From Clostridia bacterium (GTDB taxonomy: Bacteria; Bacillota; Clostridia; Christensenellales; CAG-138), in assembly GCA_017509785.1 (NCBI GenBank), contig JAFWOT010000024.1:57871-121870 (forward strand): a stretch of 64,000 nt of DNA. The letters are read 5' to 3'. Under the pieces are notes generated by a model. It was given only the letters and a program-made list of their open reading frames with translations. It did no database searches and was not told the DNA's origin. This document shows, in pieces, positions 8,145 through 18,091 of the stretch; position 1 is the stretch's first letter, and each line of letters begins with the position of its first letter. Both the position numbers and the translations under genes were made by a program.

Positions 8145-9134
8145 TCAATCCGCGGCGGGGGCTTTGCCCGCGGCGAGTATCGAGATGAGAGCGCCTGTGA
8201 GCACGAGCGCGCAGCCGAGTATCTTGACCCAGGTCATCGCCTCGGCGAATACGATCACGCTCGTGAGCGAAGCGAATACGGGCTCCAGCGTATTGAGCGC
8301 GGAGGCCGTGACGGAGCCGAGCAGCCTGATCCCCGTGAGGAGCAGGCGCAGGGCGATCATCAGCCCGAGTACGCCGTTTGAGAGCAGCACGAGCCATATG
8401 AACGCGTTGGGCGGGAGCTGGAACCTCCCGCTCAGCGCGGCGATGGTGAACAGGATGACCGCGGCGGAGCCGGTGATATAGAAGTTCGCGACCGAGGTAT
8501 CGAGCCCGGAATACGAAGCGTGCTTCCCGGCGAGAAAATAGACCGCGTAAGCGAGCCCCGAGAGGAGCGCGAGCGGGATGCCGAGGCCGGGATCGCTCCC
8601 GAGCGCGGCGGAGCCCGAGACGCCCAGCCCGGATATGAGGGCGATGCCCGTCAGCGCAAGCGCGAGCGCAATGAACGAAACGGGGCGGAGCTTCTCGCGG
8701 AATATGAGCGCCGATATGACGGCGACCATCACCGGATAGGTGAAATTGAGCACGATCGTCATCCCCGCGGGTATGCAGAGGTAAGCGTAGGAGATGAGCA
8801 GCATCGTCGCCGAGAAGCCTCCTCCGCCGAAGGCCGCCATGTGAAGGAGCTGTTTGCCCGTTACGCGGAGGCTCCTCCTGCCTATGAGGCAGGTGAGCCC
8901 CGAAATAATGCACGCGATGAGCATCCCGAACCCGACGACGGACTCGTTCGCCATTGCGCGGGAGGGATCCAGCACGGCGTAAGCGGGGGCGCTGCCGAGC
9001 ACCCTCGTGAGGAAGTCGGCGGGCAAGCCGCCCTTTAACGCCGTGTTCGAGAGGATCGGCGTTATTCCGTAGCACATGGAGGCGAGCACCACGCAGATTA
9101 TACCCCTTGCGCGGGGGCTGATTCGCTGTTTCAT
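8145..9134 (-). CDS. EamA/DMT-family transporter inside the phage cassette
   Basis: 329 residues, ten predicted membrane segments in two similar halves, as in drug/metabolite transporters (EamA): GIICVVLASMCYGITPIL opens the first half and PLALLSGLAYAVYFLAGK the second. The substrate cannot be predicted; members export amino acids, sugars or metabolites. It runs opposite to all neighbours: the holin stop is one base from its own stop and the terminase lies 79 nt beyond its start. It is either host cargo of the phage element or a resident gene that the element has flanked. No frameshift or decay is visible, so it should be functional. Confidence 0.85.
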   Translation of the reverse strand: MKQRISPRARGIICVVLASMCYGITPILSNTALKGGLPADFLTRVLGSAPAYAVLDPSRAMANESVVGFGMLIACIISGLTCLIGRRSLRVTGKQLLHMAAFGGGGFSATMLLISYAYLCIPAGMTIVLNFTYPVMVAVISALIFREKLRPVSFIALALALTGIALISGLGVSGSAALGSDPGLGIPLALLSGLAYAVYFLAGKHASYSGLDTSVANFYITGSAAVILFTIAALSGRFQLPPNAFIWLVLLSNGVLGLMIALRLLLTGIRLLGSVTASALNTLEPVFASLTSVIVFAEAMTWVKILGCALVLTGALISILAAGKAPAAD

Positions 9135-9213
9135 AGTGTACCGGCTTTCGATTTGATCACGCGAACATGATACCGCAAAAGAACGGATTTTTCAAGAGGA
9201 ACGGTAAAGGAAC

Positions 9214-10557
<1,344 letters not shown>

Positions 10558-10570
10558 AAGGAAAATCGTT

Positions 10571-12151
10571 ATGAAATCAGAAAAAACAAACCCCGAAGCC
10601 GCGAGGCTTTACGAGCTCTTCCGCGAGTTTTACGAGGCGGGCGCGGGCGAGCGGGCAAGGATAGACCGCTGCGAGAGGATATACCGCGGCGACCACTGGT
10701 TCGACGTCCCCGTGACGGATCCGAACGAGCCGCGCCCGGTGACGCCCGTCATACACAGCGCGATAGAGAACGTCCGCGCGGATCTCGACGACTTCGTGCC
10801 CGAGGCCGTCATCACCGCCGACAGCGCCGCCTATTCGGAGCTCGCCGAGACGCTGACCCGCGTCATAAAGGAAAACCACCTCAACTGCGCGTATGACGAG
10901 CAGTACCGCGCCGTGACGCACGATCTGCTCGTATGCGGATACGGCGTGCAGGAGATAGGCTACGACCCCGAGGCCGAGGGCGGCATGGGCTCGGCGTTCG
11001 TCCGTCACGTGGACGTGGGTTCGATACTCTTCGACCCGCTTGTGAGCGACCTGCAGGACGGGCGCGCGGTGTTCAAGTACACCCGCTTCACAAGGGAATG
11101 GTTTGCCGACCATTACCCCGAACACGCCGATGAGCTGAGCGACGACGGCCTCTTCATGGACGTGGACGGCGACGGCTGCCTCACCCCGCGCTATGACAGG
11201 AGCATAATGCTCATCGAGTGCTGGCTGAGGAAGTTCGACAGCAAGACCGAAAAATACAGCGTCCACATGGTGAAGCTCGCGGGAGGCGTCGTGCTCGAGG
11301 ATTCGCGCCGGAGCTTCCCCGAAGGGCTCTACCGCCACGGCAGGTATCCCTTCGTCGTGACGACCCTCTTTCCGAGGAGGGGCACCTGCCTGGGGCTCGG
11401 CCTCGTCGACATGTACGAAACGAGCCAGCGCTATTCCGATAAGCTCGACCAGATGGTGATGAAGAACGCGCTGCTCTCCTCGCACAATAAGCTCCTCGTC
11501 ACGGGCTCCTCAGGCTTCGACGCGGACGATCTCCGCGATTGGTCGAAGGAGGTGCATAAGGGCGACAATCTTTCCGGAGTCACCTGGTTCCAGACGGCGC
11601 CGCTGCCCGCGTATCTCATCGGCTACATAGCCGATATGCGCGACACGATCAAGGAGGAATCGGGCTCCAACGAGTGGAGCCGCGGCATGACGAATTACGG
11701 CGTCACGAGCGGGACGGCGATCTCCGCCCTGCAGGAGAAATCCTCGAAGCGCGCCCGCATGGCGGCAAAGAGCCTGCATTCGGCGTTCCGCCGCGCCGTC
11801 GAGCAGGAGCTGGAGCTTGAAAGACAGTTCGCGCTCGGCCTCCGCTGCATAAAGACGTATATCGACCGCGCCGACCCCGAGGGCGCGGCCCGTGCCGACG
11901 CCGCCGCGCGCGAGGTGATGAACATGGACGACATGCCGATCTCCATCCGCGTGACGGTGAAGGTGCAGAAGGAGACGGGCTTCTCCGCCATCGCGCACAA
12001 CGACACCGTGTTCCGCCTCGTCGAGACGGGTATGATAACCCCAGAGGTCGGGCTGGAAATGATCGTGTTCGAGGGCAAGGAGCAGGCGAAGAGCCTGATG
12101 AACGAAAAACAATCAGCGATCAGCAATCAGCAATTAGCAATTAGTAATTAG
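10571..12151 (+). CDS. Phage portal protein
   Basis: 526 residues; forms the dodecameric gate at one capsid vertex through which DNA is packaged. Typical portal features: an N-terminal helical region with EFYEAGAGERARIDRCERIYRG, the HSAIENVRADLDDFVPE stretch, an alpha/beta stem region (MLIECWLRKFD), the SGTAISALQEKSS clip-like segment and a long C-terminal helical crown. It follows the terminase by 13 nt. The last dozen residues come from an AATTAGCAATTAG simple repeat and may have replaced the original C terminus. Length fits the family. Confidence 0.85.
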   Translation: MKSEKTNPEAARLYELFREFYEAGAGERARIDRCERIYRGDHWFDVPVTDPNEPRPVTPVIHSAIENVRADLDDFVPEAVITADSAAYSELAETLTRVIKENHLNCAYDEQYRAVTHDLLVCGYGVQEIGYDPEAEGGMGSAFVRHVDVGSILFDPLVSDLQDGRAVFKYTRFTREWFADHYPEHADELSDDGLFMDVDGDGCLTPRYDRSIMLIECWLRKFDSKTEKYSVHMVKLAGGVVLEDSRRSFPEGLYRHGRYPFVVTTLFPRRGTCLGLGLVDMYETSQRYSDKLDQMVMKNALLSSHNKLLVTGSSGFDADDLRDWSKEVHKGDNLSGVTWFQTAPLPAYLIGYIADMRDTIKEESGSNEWSRGMTNYGVTSGTAISALQEKSSKRARMAAKSLHSAFRRAVEQELELERQFALGLRCIKTYIDRADPEGAARADAAAREVMNMDDMPISIRVTVKVQKETGFSAIAHNDTVFRLVETGMITPEVGLEMIVFEGKEQAKSLMNEKQSAISNQQLAISN

Positions 12152-12156
12152 CAATT
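12111..12156 (+). repeat. AATCAGCAATTAG simple repeat at the portal 3' end
   Basis: Tandem imperfect units of AATCAGC/AATTAGC run through the last codons and stop of the portal gene. Such repeats are scattered in many Firmicute genomes. Here it encodes the last residues SAISNQQLAISN, and it marks the right border of the phage-derived block. Confidence 0.7.
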
Positions 12157-12181
12157 GCGCTGCGCGGGAGCAGGGAATAAA

Positions 12182-12216
12182 ACAGCCGCTTGCGGATCCA
12201 AGCGGCTGTGTTTTTT
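12182..12216 (+). terminator. Terminator after the portal gene
   Basis: CAGCCGCTTG and CAAGCGGCTG separated by 6 nt, then TTTTTT. A strong intrinsic terminator closing the phage-derived cassette. Confidence 0.9.
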
Positions 12217-12226
12217 ATACTTCATA

Positions 12227-12254
12227 TTGCTTTTTATGCCGGGCGTGGTATACT
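12227..12254 (+). promoter_or_regulatory. Promoter of the RCC1-repeat lipoprotein
   Basis: TTGCTT, a 16-nt spacer and TATACT, 33 nt upstream of the lipoprotein ATG. Confidence 0.6.
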
Positions 12255-12286
12255 GTTGATGAGAACAATGAAAGGAGAACGGCAAA

Positions 12287-14260
12287 ATGAAAAGGACGCT
12301 CTGCTTTTTTCTGATAATATCCATGCTGTGGGCTCTCTTCGGCTGCGTTAAGCCGGAGGATAAGGAAGCGGCGGCGACGGACCTCCCCGCGACCGAGGCT
12401 CCCGCGACCGAGGCTCCCGCAACGGAGGCTCCCGCGACCGAGGCTCCCGCGGAATTTGCTCCACTGCCGGGGAAGACCATCGCGCTTCGCGACGGACTGA
12501 CACTCGCTGTCAGGGAGGACGGAACGGTGCTTGCTGACGACGCGGCAGGCTGGCGCGATATCGAAGGCTTTAATGAATGGACGAACATAGAATCCGTTGC
12601 GACGAACGGCAGGTTGGCCGTGGGAGTGACCGGCGACGGAAGCATCCGCACGCTTGTATTTGCTGACGATCCCGAGGTTTACATGCTGCATGCGGATAAA
12701 CTCAATGGGGCTTCGGAGGCGCTCTCCGGCGTGACCGACGCGGCCTCCGTCACCATGTGCGATATGTCCGCCGCGGTCGTACACAGGGACGGGACGGTCA
12801 CGTATATCCCGCTGTTTGAAGACAAAACGCTCGACCTTTCCGATTGGACGGAGATAGTTCAGGCCGCCGTTACCGAAGAGGTGATCTATGGGCTGAGAGC
12901 GGACGGCACGGTGCTTGCCCGCATGAGCTATTCCCGCGACCGCGATACGGTAAAGGACTGGACAGGCGTCAAATACATTACCGCTATGAGCGGTATCTGC
13001 GTCGCGGTGCGAGAGGACGGTTCGGCCATATCCGATTGGTGGGCTGACGATACGTATAAAAACGGGCTTTCCCCGTGGGAGGACATGGTATCCGTCTCGG
13101 GCCGCGAGTTCAACGTGCTCGGCCTCAAAAAGGATGGGACGGTCGAGTTTTTCAGCTATTATGAGGCCGTCAATGGGCAGGCGATATATGAATACGGGGC
13201 AGAAAGAGCGGGAAGGCTCGACGGCGTCGAAGATTGGAAGGACTTGGTTGAGATAGAATATGATTACGACCGCGCGATAGGGTTGAAGAAAGACGGAACG
13301 CTCGTTACCGCGGGGGAGTTCGGACCGGAGCTCATGGAGGTGCTCGATTGGCAGGGCATGACCGCGTTCTCCGCAGCTTCCGATCACGTCGTGGGCCTTA
13401 GGGCGGACGGAACGGTCAAAGCCGTCGGCGCGAACGATTTCTGCCAATGCGAAGTGGGGTCTTGGAGCGAAATCACAGCCGTCGCCGCCGCTAACGGCTA
13501 CACGGCGGGGCTCAAAAAGGACGGGACGGTAGTCGTGGCCTGTAACGGCAGCCAACCGATCGGGCAGCTTACCGAGGTGAAGTACTGGCGGGACGTTACG
13601 GCTATCTGCGCGGGCGCGAACGCCCTTATAGGGCTTGACAGCAATGGTCGGGTGCTTATCGCGGGAACGGTCTCCGGAGCGGATATTGGCTATTCGGGCC
13701 CGGGTCAGACGGCGAGGCTCAACGGCTTTTCAAACATAGCCTTCATCGGCGGAGGAACCGATTACGTCGTCTGCATAAAGGATAACGGAAAGCTCAAGGC
13801 TGTCGGCTACGGCCCGAGGGGGAGATACGATTTCTCCTCGTGGAAGGGTTTGAAAGCCGTTTCGATGAAGGGCTCGGTCTGCATCGGACTGAAAAAGGAC
13901 GGCACGACGCTCATAGGCGGCGCCCCGCGCCCCTATAAGGATGAGAGCATCTTCCCGACCGGCTCGGGCGCGTTTACCGATTATGTGGCCCGCATATCCG
14001 ATTGGACGGATCTGAAAGCCGTTTCCGCCGGCGAATGCGCATTTGCCGGGCTCAAAAGCGACGGCACTGTCACGGCCGAGTGGATGAACGAATACATGGT
14101 AAGGGACGTTTCAGGCTGGACGGATATCGTTGCCATAGACTGCGCGGGATGCTCGGTGATCGGCATGCGCGCCGACGGCAGCTTCGTCGGAGTGGGACTC
14201 AACGGGTTCCGCGAGAGCACGATCAAGGATTGGAGCGGGATAAGGGTGAACGATAACTGA
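12287..14260 (+). CDS. Lipoprotein with RCC1-like beta-propeller repeats
   Basis: 657 residues. A lipoprotein signal ends with the lipobox at Cys20 (ALFGC). A linker of repeated ATEAP units (about residues 30-58) spaces the domain from the membrane. The rest is built of about a dozen RCC1-type blades, each with a GLKKDGTV or ALRADGT-like core and a W-x-D/E-I/L-V/T partner strand. It should be an extracellular beta-propeller anchored to the outer face of the membrane; such propellers bind proteins or glycans, and no catalytic motif is visible. The ATG has GAAAGGAG. It is monocistronic: promoter before, terminator after. Confidence 0.85.
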   Translation: MKRTLCFFLIISMLWALFGCVKPEDKEAAATDLPATEAPATEAPATEAPATEAPAEFAPLPGKTIALRDGLTLAVREDGTVLADDAAGWRDIEGFNEWTNIESVATNGRLAVGVTGDGSIRTLVFADDPEVYMLHADKLNGASEALSGVTDAASVTMCDMSAAVVHRDGTVTYIPLFEDKTLDLSDWTEIVQAAVTEEVIYGLRADGTVLARMSYSRDRDTVKDWTGVKYITAMSGICVAVREDGSAISDWWADDTYKNGLSPWEDMVSVSGREFNVLGLKKDGTVEFFSYYEAVNGQAIYEYGAERAGRLDGVEDWKDLVEIEYDYDRAIGLKKDGTLVTAGEFGPELMEVLDWQGMTAFSAASDHVVGLRADGTVKAVGANDFCQCEVGSWSEITAVAAANGYTAGLKKDGTVVVACNGSQPIGQLTEVKYWRDVTAICAGANALIGLDSNGRVLIAGTVSGADIGYSGPGQTARLNGFSNIAFIGGGTDYVVCIKDNGKLKAVGYGPRGRYDFSSWKGLKAVSMKGSVCIGLKKDGTTLIGGAPRPYKDESIFPTGSGAFTDYVARISDWTDLKAVSAGECAFAGLKSDGTVTAEWMNEYMVRDVSGWTDIVAIDCAGCSVIGMRADGSFVGVGLNGFRESTIKDWSGIRVNDN

Positions 14261-14283
14261 TACCGCCGGATCTTGAAAAACGG

Positions 14284-14311
14284 AAAAGGATGCATTCGAC
14301 TGCATCCTTTT
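14284..14311. terminator. Bidirectional terminator
   Basis: AAAAGGATGCA, a 6-nt loop, TGCATCCTTTT, lying between the convergent RCC1 lipoprotein and flavodiiron genes; A and T flanks make it usable on both strands. Confidence 0.9.
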
Positions 14312-14349
14312 GTTTTGTTTCGGTACGCGGCAACCTCCGTCAGCCGGTT

Positions 14350-16341
14350 TTAATAGACCTGCCTGAAATCCTCCGGGCCGTGCTTGCAGAGCGGGCAGGT
14401 ATAATCGGCGGGGAGCTCCTCGCCCTCGTATTCGAAGCCGCAGATATCGCAGACCCATTTGTGACCCTTGGGTGCGGGGGCGGCCTCCACGCGCTCGAAA
14501 TCCTCGGGCCCGTGCTTGCAGATGGGGCATTCGTAATCGGCGGGCAGCTCTTCGCCCTCGTATACGTAGCCGCAGATCTTGCAGACCCAGCCGGCCTTCT
14601 GCGTCTCGGCGGGCTTCTTCTTGGGCTTGATGTGGGCGAAGTAGTAGGCGTAGGTGACGGAGGGCTCGTCGGAGAGGACCTCCGCCTCGGTGACCTCGGC
14701 GGTGAAGAGCGTGTGCGTGCCGTTGTCGGCGGCGGCGACGACGCGCGCGGAGAAGAACGCGTTGGTGTGCGCGGTGACGTAGGGCAGGCCGTTAGCGCTC
14801 ATCTCGAAATCCTCAAAGCTGACGAACTTATGCGTATTGCGCCCGGACTGGAAGCCGAAATGCTCGAAAATGCTCATCGGCACGGTCTCGGTCAGGACGG
14901 ATACGTTGAATTCGCCCGTCTTCATTATCATGTCGTGGGTGAGGTTCGCCTTGTTGACGGCGATGGTGATGCGCTTGGGGGAATCCGTCAGCATCTGCGC
15001 GGTGTTGATTATGCAGCCGTTCAGCTGGTCGCCGTCGCGTGCGGTCAGCACGAAGAGCCCGTAGCTGAGCTTATTGAAGGCTATGGGATCGAGCTTCGTC
15101 CCGGCGTCCTCCGCGGCAGCCGCGGGGGTGTAATGCGCGGGGCGGACGAAGTCCCCGGCGAGCTCGTCGGCGAGCGCCTCGATATCGGCGAGCTTTTCGG
15201 GCTTGACGGAGGATTTGAGCGAGACCGTGTTCTCAACAAAGGTGATGTTCTTGCAGCCCTCCATTATGCCCCGCATGAGCTTGCCGGAGGTCGCGGCCCA
15301 GGTGCCGTTCTCGATGAAGGCGACCTTGCGGTTCTGGATGTTATGCGCCGCGAGGTCGTGCAGGAGCTCCTCCATGCGGACGAATATGCCCGCGTTGTAG
15401 GTGGTGGAGGCGAAAACGAGATGGCTCGCCTTGAACGCGGCGGCGATGACGTGATCGGGCGACGTCATGGAGACGTCGAACATATAGGTGGGGACGCCCT
15501 TCTCGTTGAGGCGGCAGGAGAGTATCTCGGCGGCGTTCGCCGTGTTGCCGTAGACGGAGGCGTAGGCGATGACGACGGCCTTCTCCTCGGGCTCATAGCT
15601 CGCCCAATGCATGTATTTATCGACGAAATCGCCTATATTCGCGCGCCATACGAACCCGTGGAGCGGGAGGATCATGTTGATCCTGAGGCCGGAGGCCTTC
15701 TTCAGAAGCGCCATGACCTGCGGGCCGTACTTGCCGACTATGTTGCAGTAGTAGCGGCGGGCCTCGTCGAGGTAGTCATGCTCAAAATTAACCTCGTCGG
15801 CAAAGAGCGCGCCGTTTATTGCGCCGAAGGTGCCGAACGCGTCGGCGGAGAAGAGCATGCCGTCGGTGAGGTCGAATGTGACCATGACCTCGGGCCAGTG
15901 GACCATGGGCGCCATGACGAACGTGAGCTTGTGGCGGCCGGTCTCAAGGACGTCGCCCTCCTTGACGAGCATGCAGCGCGAGTCGAGATCGAAATCGAAA
16001 TACTGCTTTATCATTGCGGCGAGCTTCGCGTTGCAGACGATGGTCGTCTCCGGGTGGCGGAGGACGAGCTCGGAAAGAGTCGCCGAATGATCCGGCTCCA
16101 TGTGCTGGACGACGACGTAATCGAGGGGCCTTCCGCCGAGCTCATGCTCGATGTTCTCGAAGAATACGGACGCCACGGCCTTGTCGACCGTGTCCATGAG
16201 GACGGTCTTTTCGTCCAGGATAAGGTAGGAATTGTAGGAAACTCCCGTCGGGCATTTGTAAACGCCCTCGAATACGGAAAGGCGGCGGTCGTTCCCGCCG
16301 ACCCAGACTATATCGTTGGTGACTTTTCTCGTGCAGTACAT
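14350..16341 (-). CDS. Flavodiiron protein fused to flavin reductase and two rubredoxins
   Basis: 663 residues; reduces O2 to water or NO to N2O. Metallo-beta-lactamase di-iron domain about 1-250, with all ligands: His80, Glu82, Asp84 and His85 (HMEPDH), His148, Asp167, His228. Flavodoxin domain about 255-395 (YASVYGNT FMN loop). Flavin-reductase domain about 420-575 (FNKLSYGLFVLTA). Two near-identical rubredoxin domains follow, with Cys587/590/605/608 and Cys631/634/649/652. In Moorella the flavin reductase-rubredoxin protein (Hrb) and FprA are separate partners; here the whole NAD(P)H-to-O2/NO chain is one chain, with an extra rubredoxin. AGGAGG precedes the ATG. A promoter lies inside the upstream terminator. 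Confidence 0.93.
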   Translation of the reverse strand: MYCTRKVTNDIVWVGGNDRRLSVFEGVYKCPTGVSYNSYLILDEKTVLMDTVDKAVASVFFENIEHELGGRPLDYVVVQHMEPDHSATLSELVLRHPETTIVCNAKLAAMIKQYFDFDLDSRCMLVKEGDVLETGRHKLTFVMAPMVHWPEVMVTFDLTDGMLFSADAFGTFGAINGALFADEVNFEHDYLDEARRYYCNIVGKYGPQVMALLKKASGLRINMILPLHGFVWRANIGDFVDKYMHWASYEPEEKAVVIAYASVYGNTANAAEILSCRLNEKGVPTYMFDVSMTSPDHVIAAAFKASHLVFASTTYNAGIFVRMEELLHDLAAHNIQNRKVAFIENGTWAATSGKLMRGIMEGCKNITFVENTVSLKSSVKPEKLADIEALADELAGDFVRPAHYTPAAAAEDAGTKLDPIAFNKLSYGLFVLTARDGDQLNGCIINTAQMLTDSPKRITIAVNKANLTHDMIMKTGEFNVSVLTETVPMSIFEHFGFQSGRNTHKFVSFEDFEMSANGLPYVTAHTNAFFSARVVAAADNGTHTLFTAEVTEAEVLSDEPSVTYAYYFAHIKPKKKPAETQKAGWVCKICGYVYEGEELPADYECPICKHGPEDFERVEAAPAPKGHKWVCDICGFEYEGEELPADYTCPLCKHGPEDFRQVY

Positions 16342-16371
16342 GGGGGATCCTCCTCATATTGATATGCGTTC

Positions 16372-16400
16372 AGTATAACAAACCGCGGCCCCTTTTGCAA
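16372..16400 (-). promoter_or_regulatory. Promoter of the flavodiiron gene
   Basis: Minus strand TTGCAA, a 17-nt spacer and TATACT. The -35 box is the loop, and the spacer one arm, of the terminator hairpin of the upstream lipoprotein gene, so read-through and initiation may interfere. Confidence 0.6.
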
Positions 16401-16413
16401 GAGCCGCGGTTTT
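16379..16413 (-). terminator. Terminator between lipoprotein and flavodiiron genes
   Basis: Stem AACCGCGGC / GCCGCGGTT with a 13-nt loop, downstream of the small lipoprotein stop on the minus strand. The trailing T run is short (TTTG), so termination may be partial. Confidence 0.65.
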
Positions 16414-16430
16414 GCTTCGGGTGCGTTCCG

Positions 16431-16838
16431 TTACTTCGTGAAAACGTAGGCTTCGCCGTCTTCCTCGACGGAGAGGGTGCCGTTGTCATATTTGAGTTTG
16501 GTCGTCTCGTCGCCATCCGTTATTATAACGTAGCCGTCCTTGTACTCCCAGGTGCCGGTTTCGGTGTCCTCGCCCATCACGGCGATGGAGGACTTGCCGT
16601 CCTTCTCGAGCGTGAGGACGATGTACTCGCTGACGGTCTCCTCCGTCAGCCCGAGTAACGAGAACAGCATTTCGACGTCGATATCCTCTTCCGCGGCCTC
16701 ATCCTTGAAATAATCGAGAGGCGCCTTGCCGTTGATGGTCTTCAGAGTGTAGCGGCCCTCGAGATTCGGGGCGGAGCAGGCGGCGAACACGCAGGTCAGC
16801 ATCACGGCCGCAAGCAGTAAGCACAGTATCCTTTTCAT
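16431..16838 (-). CDS. Small lipoprotein, unknown function
   Basis: 135 residues. Signal peptide with lipobox VFAAC (Cys21). The mature part is a small beta-rich domain (LEGRYTLKTINGK, GTWEYKDGYVIITDGD) resembling the lipocalin-like or extracytoplasmic domains seen in many clostridial lipoproteins, followed by a Leu/Glu-rich helix (EEDIDVEMLFSLLGLTEE). No catalytic residues stand out. The ATG at 16838 is set by GGAGG; the longer frame upstream lies in the promoter. A good promoter precedes it and it points away from aroA. Confidence 0.75.
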   Translation of the reverse strand: MKRILCLLLAAVMLTCVFAACSAPNLEGRYTLKTINGKAPLDYFKDEAAEEDIDVEMLFSLLGLTEETVSEYIVLTLEKDGKSSIAVMGEDTETGTWEYKDGYVIITDGDETTKLKYDNGTLSVEEDGEAYVFTK

Positions 16839-16881
16839 AATTCTCCCTCCGTTTTTATTATCAGCGCTTGCTGTACAATAT

Positions 16882-16910
16882 AATATACCACACCGATGCG
16901 AACATTGCAA
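16882..16910 (-). promoter_or_regulatory. Promoter of the small lipoprotein
   Basis: Minus strand TTGCAA, 17-nt spacer, TATATT, about 45 nt before the lipoprotein start. It lies back to back with the aroA promoter. Confidence 0.75.
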
Positions 16911-16918
16911 GCTTTTTA

Positions 16919-16947
16919 TTGATTCTTTTATTCGAATGTGGTATTTT
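16919..16947 (+). promoter_or_regulatory. aroA promoter predicting a leaderless transcript
   Basis: TTGATT, a 17-nt spacer and TATTTT. The expected start point is at about 16954, the proposed aroA ATG. No Shine-Dalgarno sequence lies before any candidate start. Confidence 0.5.
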
Positions 16948-16953
16948 ATTCCC

Positions 16954-18087
16954 ATGGAAATGACGATTCAGAACGGAATATCGCCTTCGGGCCGCGTGAC
17001 GCTCCCGCCCTCCAAGTCGGAGGCGATACGCGCGGCGCTGCTCATCGGCCTTGCGGGAGGGGATCCGCGCCTCGCGGTCGCGGGATTCCCGGAGCCCTAC
17101 TGCGGGGATCTTTGCGACGCGCTCCTTGCGGCAAAGGAATTAAAGAGCGCGTACGTCGGCGAGAGCGCCGCGCTGATGCGCTTTATGATCCCGATACAGG
17201 CGGTGAAATGGGGGAGGGTCGAGGTATCGGCCGACGAAGTGCTCTATAAAAGGGGCTATGCCGAGATAGAGGACTGCCTGGGCGTGAGCCTCGCGCCGAT
17301 CCCGGGAACGACCCTCATCCATAAGCGCGTGCGCCTCGGGCGGAAAAACCGCTTCGGGATCGACTGCTCGCGCTCGTCGCAGTTCCTCTCGGGGCTCCTC
17401 ATGGCGCTGCCCCTCATGAAGCGGGACTGCGAGATAATACTCAAAAACCCGCCGGTCTCAAAGCCCTATTCCGATATGACGCTCGACTTCGTGCGGCTCT
17501 TCGGCGGGCGGGTGGAGGAGACCGAAACGGGCTATATCACGCACCCCTCGCGCTATGCCGTGCCGGAGGAGATACCCGTCATGGGCGACGCCTCCTACGC
17601 CGCCGTGTTCGAGGCGATGAACCTCCTTGGCGGCTCCGTGGAGATATCGGGCGCAAGCGGGACCACCCGCCAGCCCGACAGACGCTTTGCGGAATACGCC
17701 GCGATGAGCGACTGCGATATCACCGACTGCCCGGATCTTCTGCCGCTGCTGGCGGCCGTCGCCTGCGGCAGGAGGGGCGATACCGTCATACGCGGCACGG
17801 CGAGGCTCCGCACCAAGGAATCCGACAGGGAGTCCGGCACGGTGGAGCTGATAAACGGTCTCGGAGGCTCGGCTGAGGTCGGGAACGACCGGGTCGTCGT
17901 TCACGGTACGGGTTCGCTCCGCGGCGGCGCCGTCGACCCGCAGGACGATCATCGGCTCTGCTTTGCGGCGGCGGTCGCGGCGACGATCTGCTCGGAGCCC
18001 GTAACGATAAAAAACGTCGAGTGCACGCGAAAATCCGCGCCCCGTTTCCCGGAGGATCTCGCCGGGATGGGAATGTTATCTTTATAG
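16954..18087 (+). CDS. aroA: 3-phosphoshikimate 1-carboxyvinyltransferase (EPSP synthase)
   Basis: Adds enolpyruvate from PEP to shikimate 3-phosphate, the sixth shikimate pathway step. 377 residues, shorter than the usual 420-440. Active-site signatures are present: PPSKSEA with the PEP-contacting Lys, SRSSQFLSGLL, the GDASYAAV region (catalytic Asp), the LRTKESDR motif and DDHRLCFAAAVA. The N terminus is uncertain: ATG codons occur at 16936, 16954 and 16960 without a ribosome site. 16954 is chosen because it coincides with the predicted transcript start. The gene is followed after 4 nt by the AroC-mutase-AroK fusion, so they form one operon. Confidence 0.9.
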   Translation: MEMTIQNGISPSGRVTLPPSKSEAIRAALLIGLAGGDPRLAVAGFPEPYCGDLCDALLAAKELKSAYVGESAALMRFMIPIQAVKWGRVEVSADEVLYKRGYAEIEDCLGVSLAPIPGTTLIHKRVRLGRKNRFGIDCSRSSQFLSGLLMALPLMKRDCEIILKNPPVSKPYSDMTLDFVRLFGGRVEETETGYITHPSRYAVPEEIPVMGDASYAAVFEAMNLLGGSVEISGASGTTRQPDRRFAEYAAMSDCDITDCPDLLPLLAAVACGRRGDTVIRGTARLRTKESDRESGTVELINGLGGSAEVGNDRVVVHGTGSLRGGAVDPQDDHRLCFAAAVAATICSEPVTIKNVECTRKSAPRFPEDLAGMGMLSL

Positions 18088-18091
18088 AATT

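Noticed and set aside
14290..16362. 690-codon open frame antisense to the flavodiiron gene
   Set aside because: The minus strand encodes a full set of metal ligands; the plus frame is an artefact of GC-rich codons.
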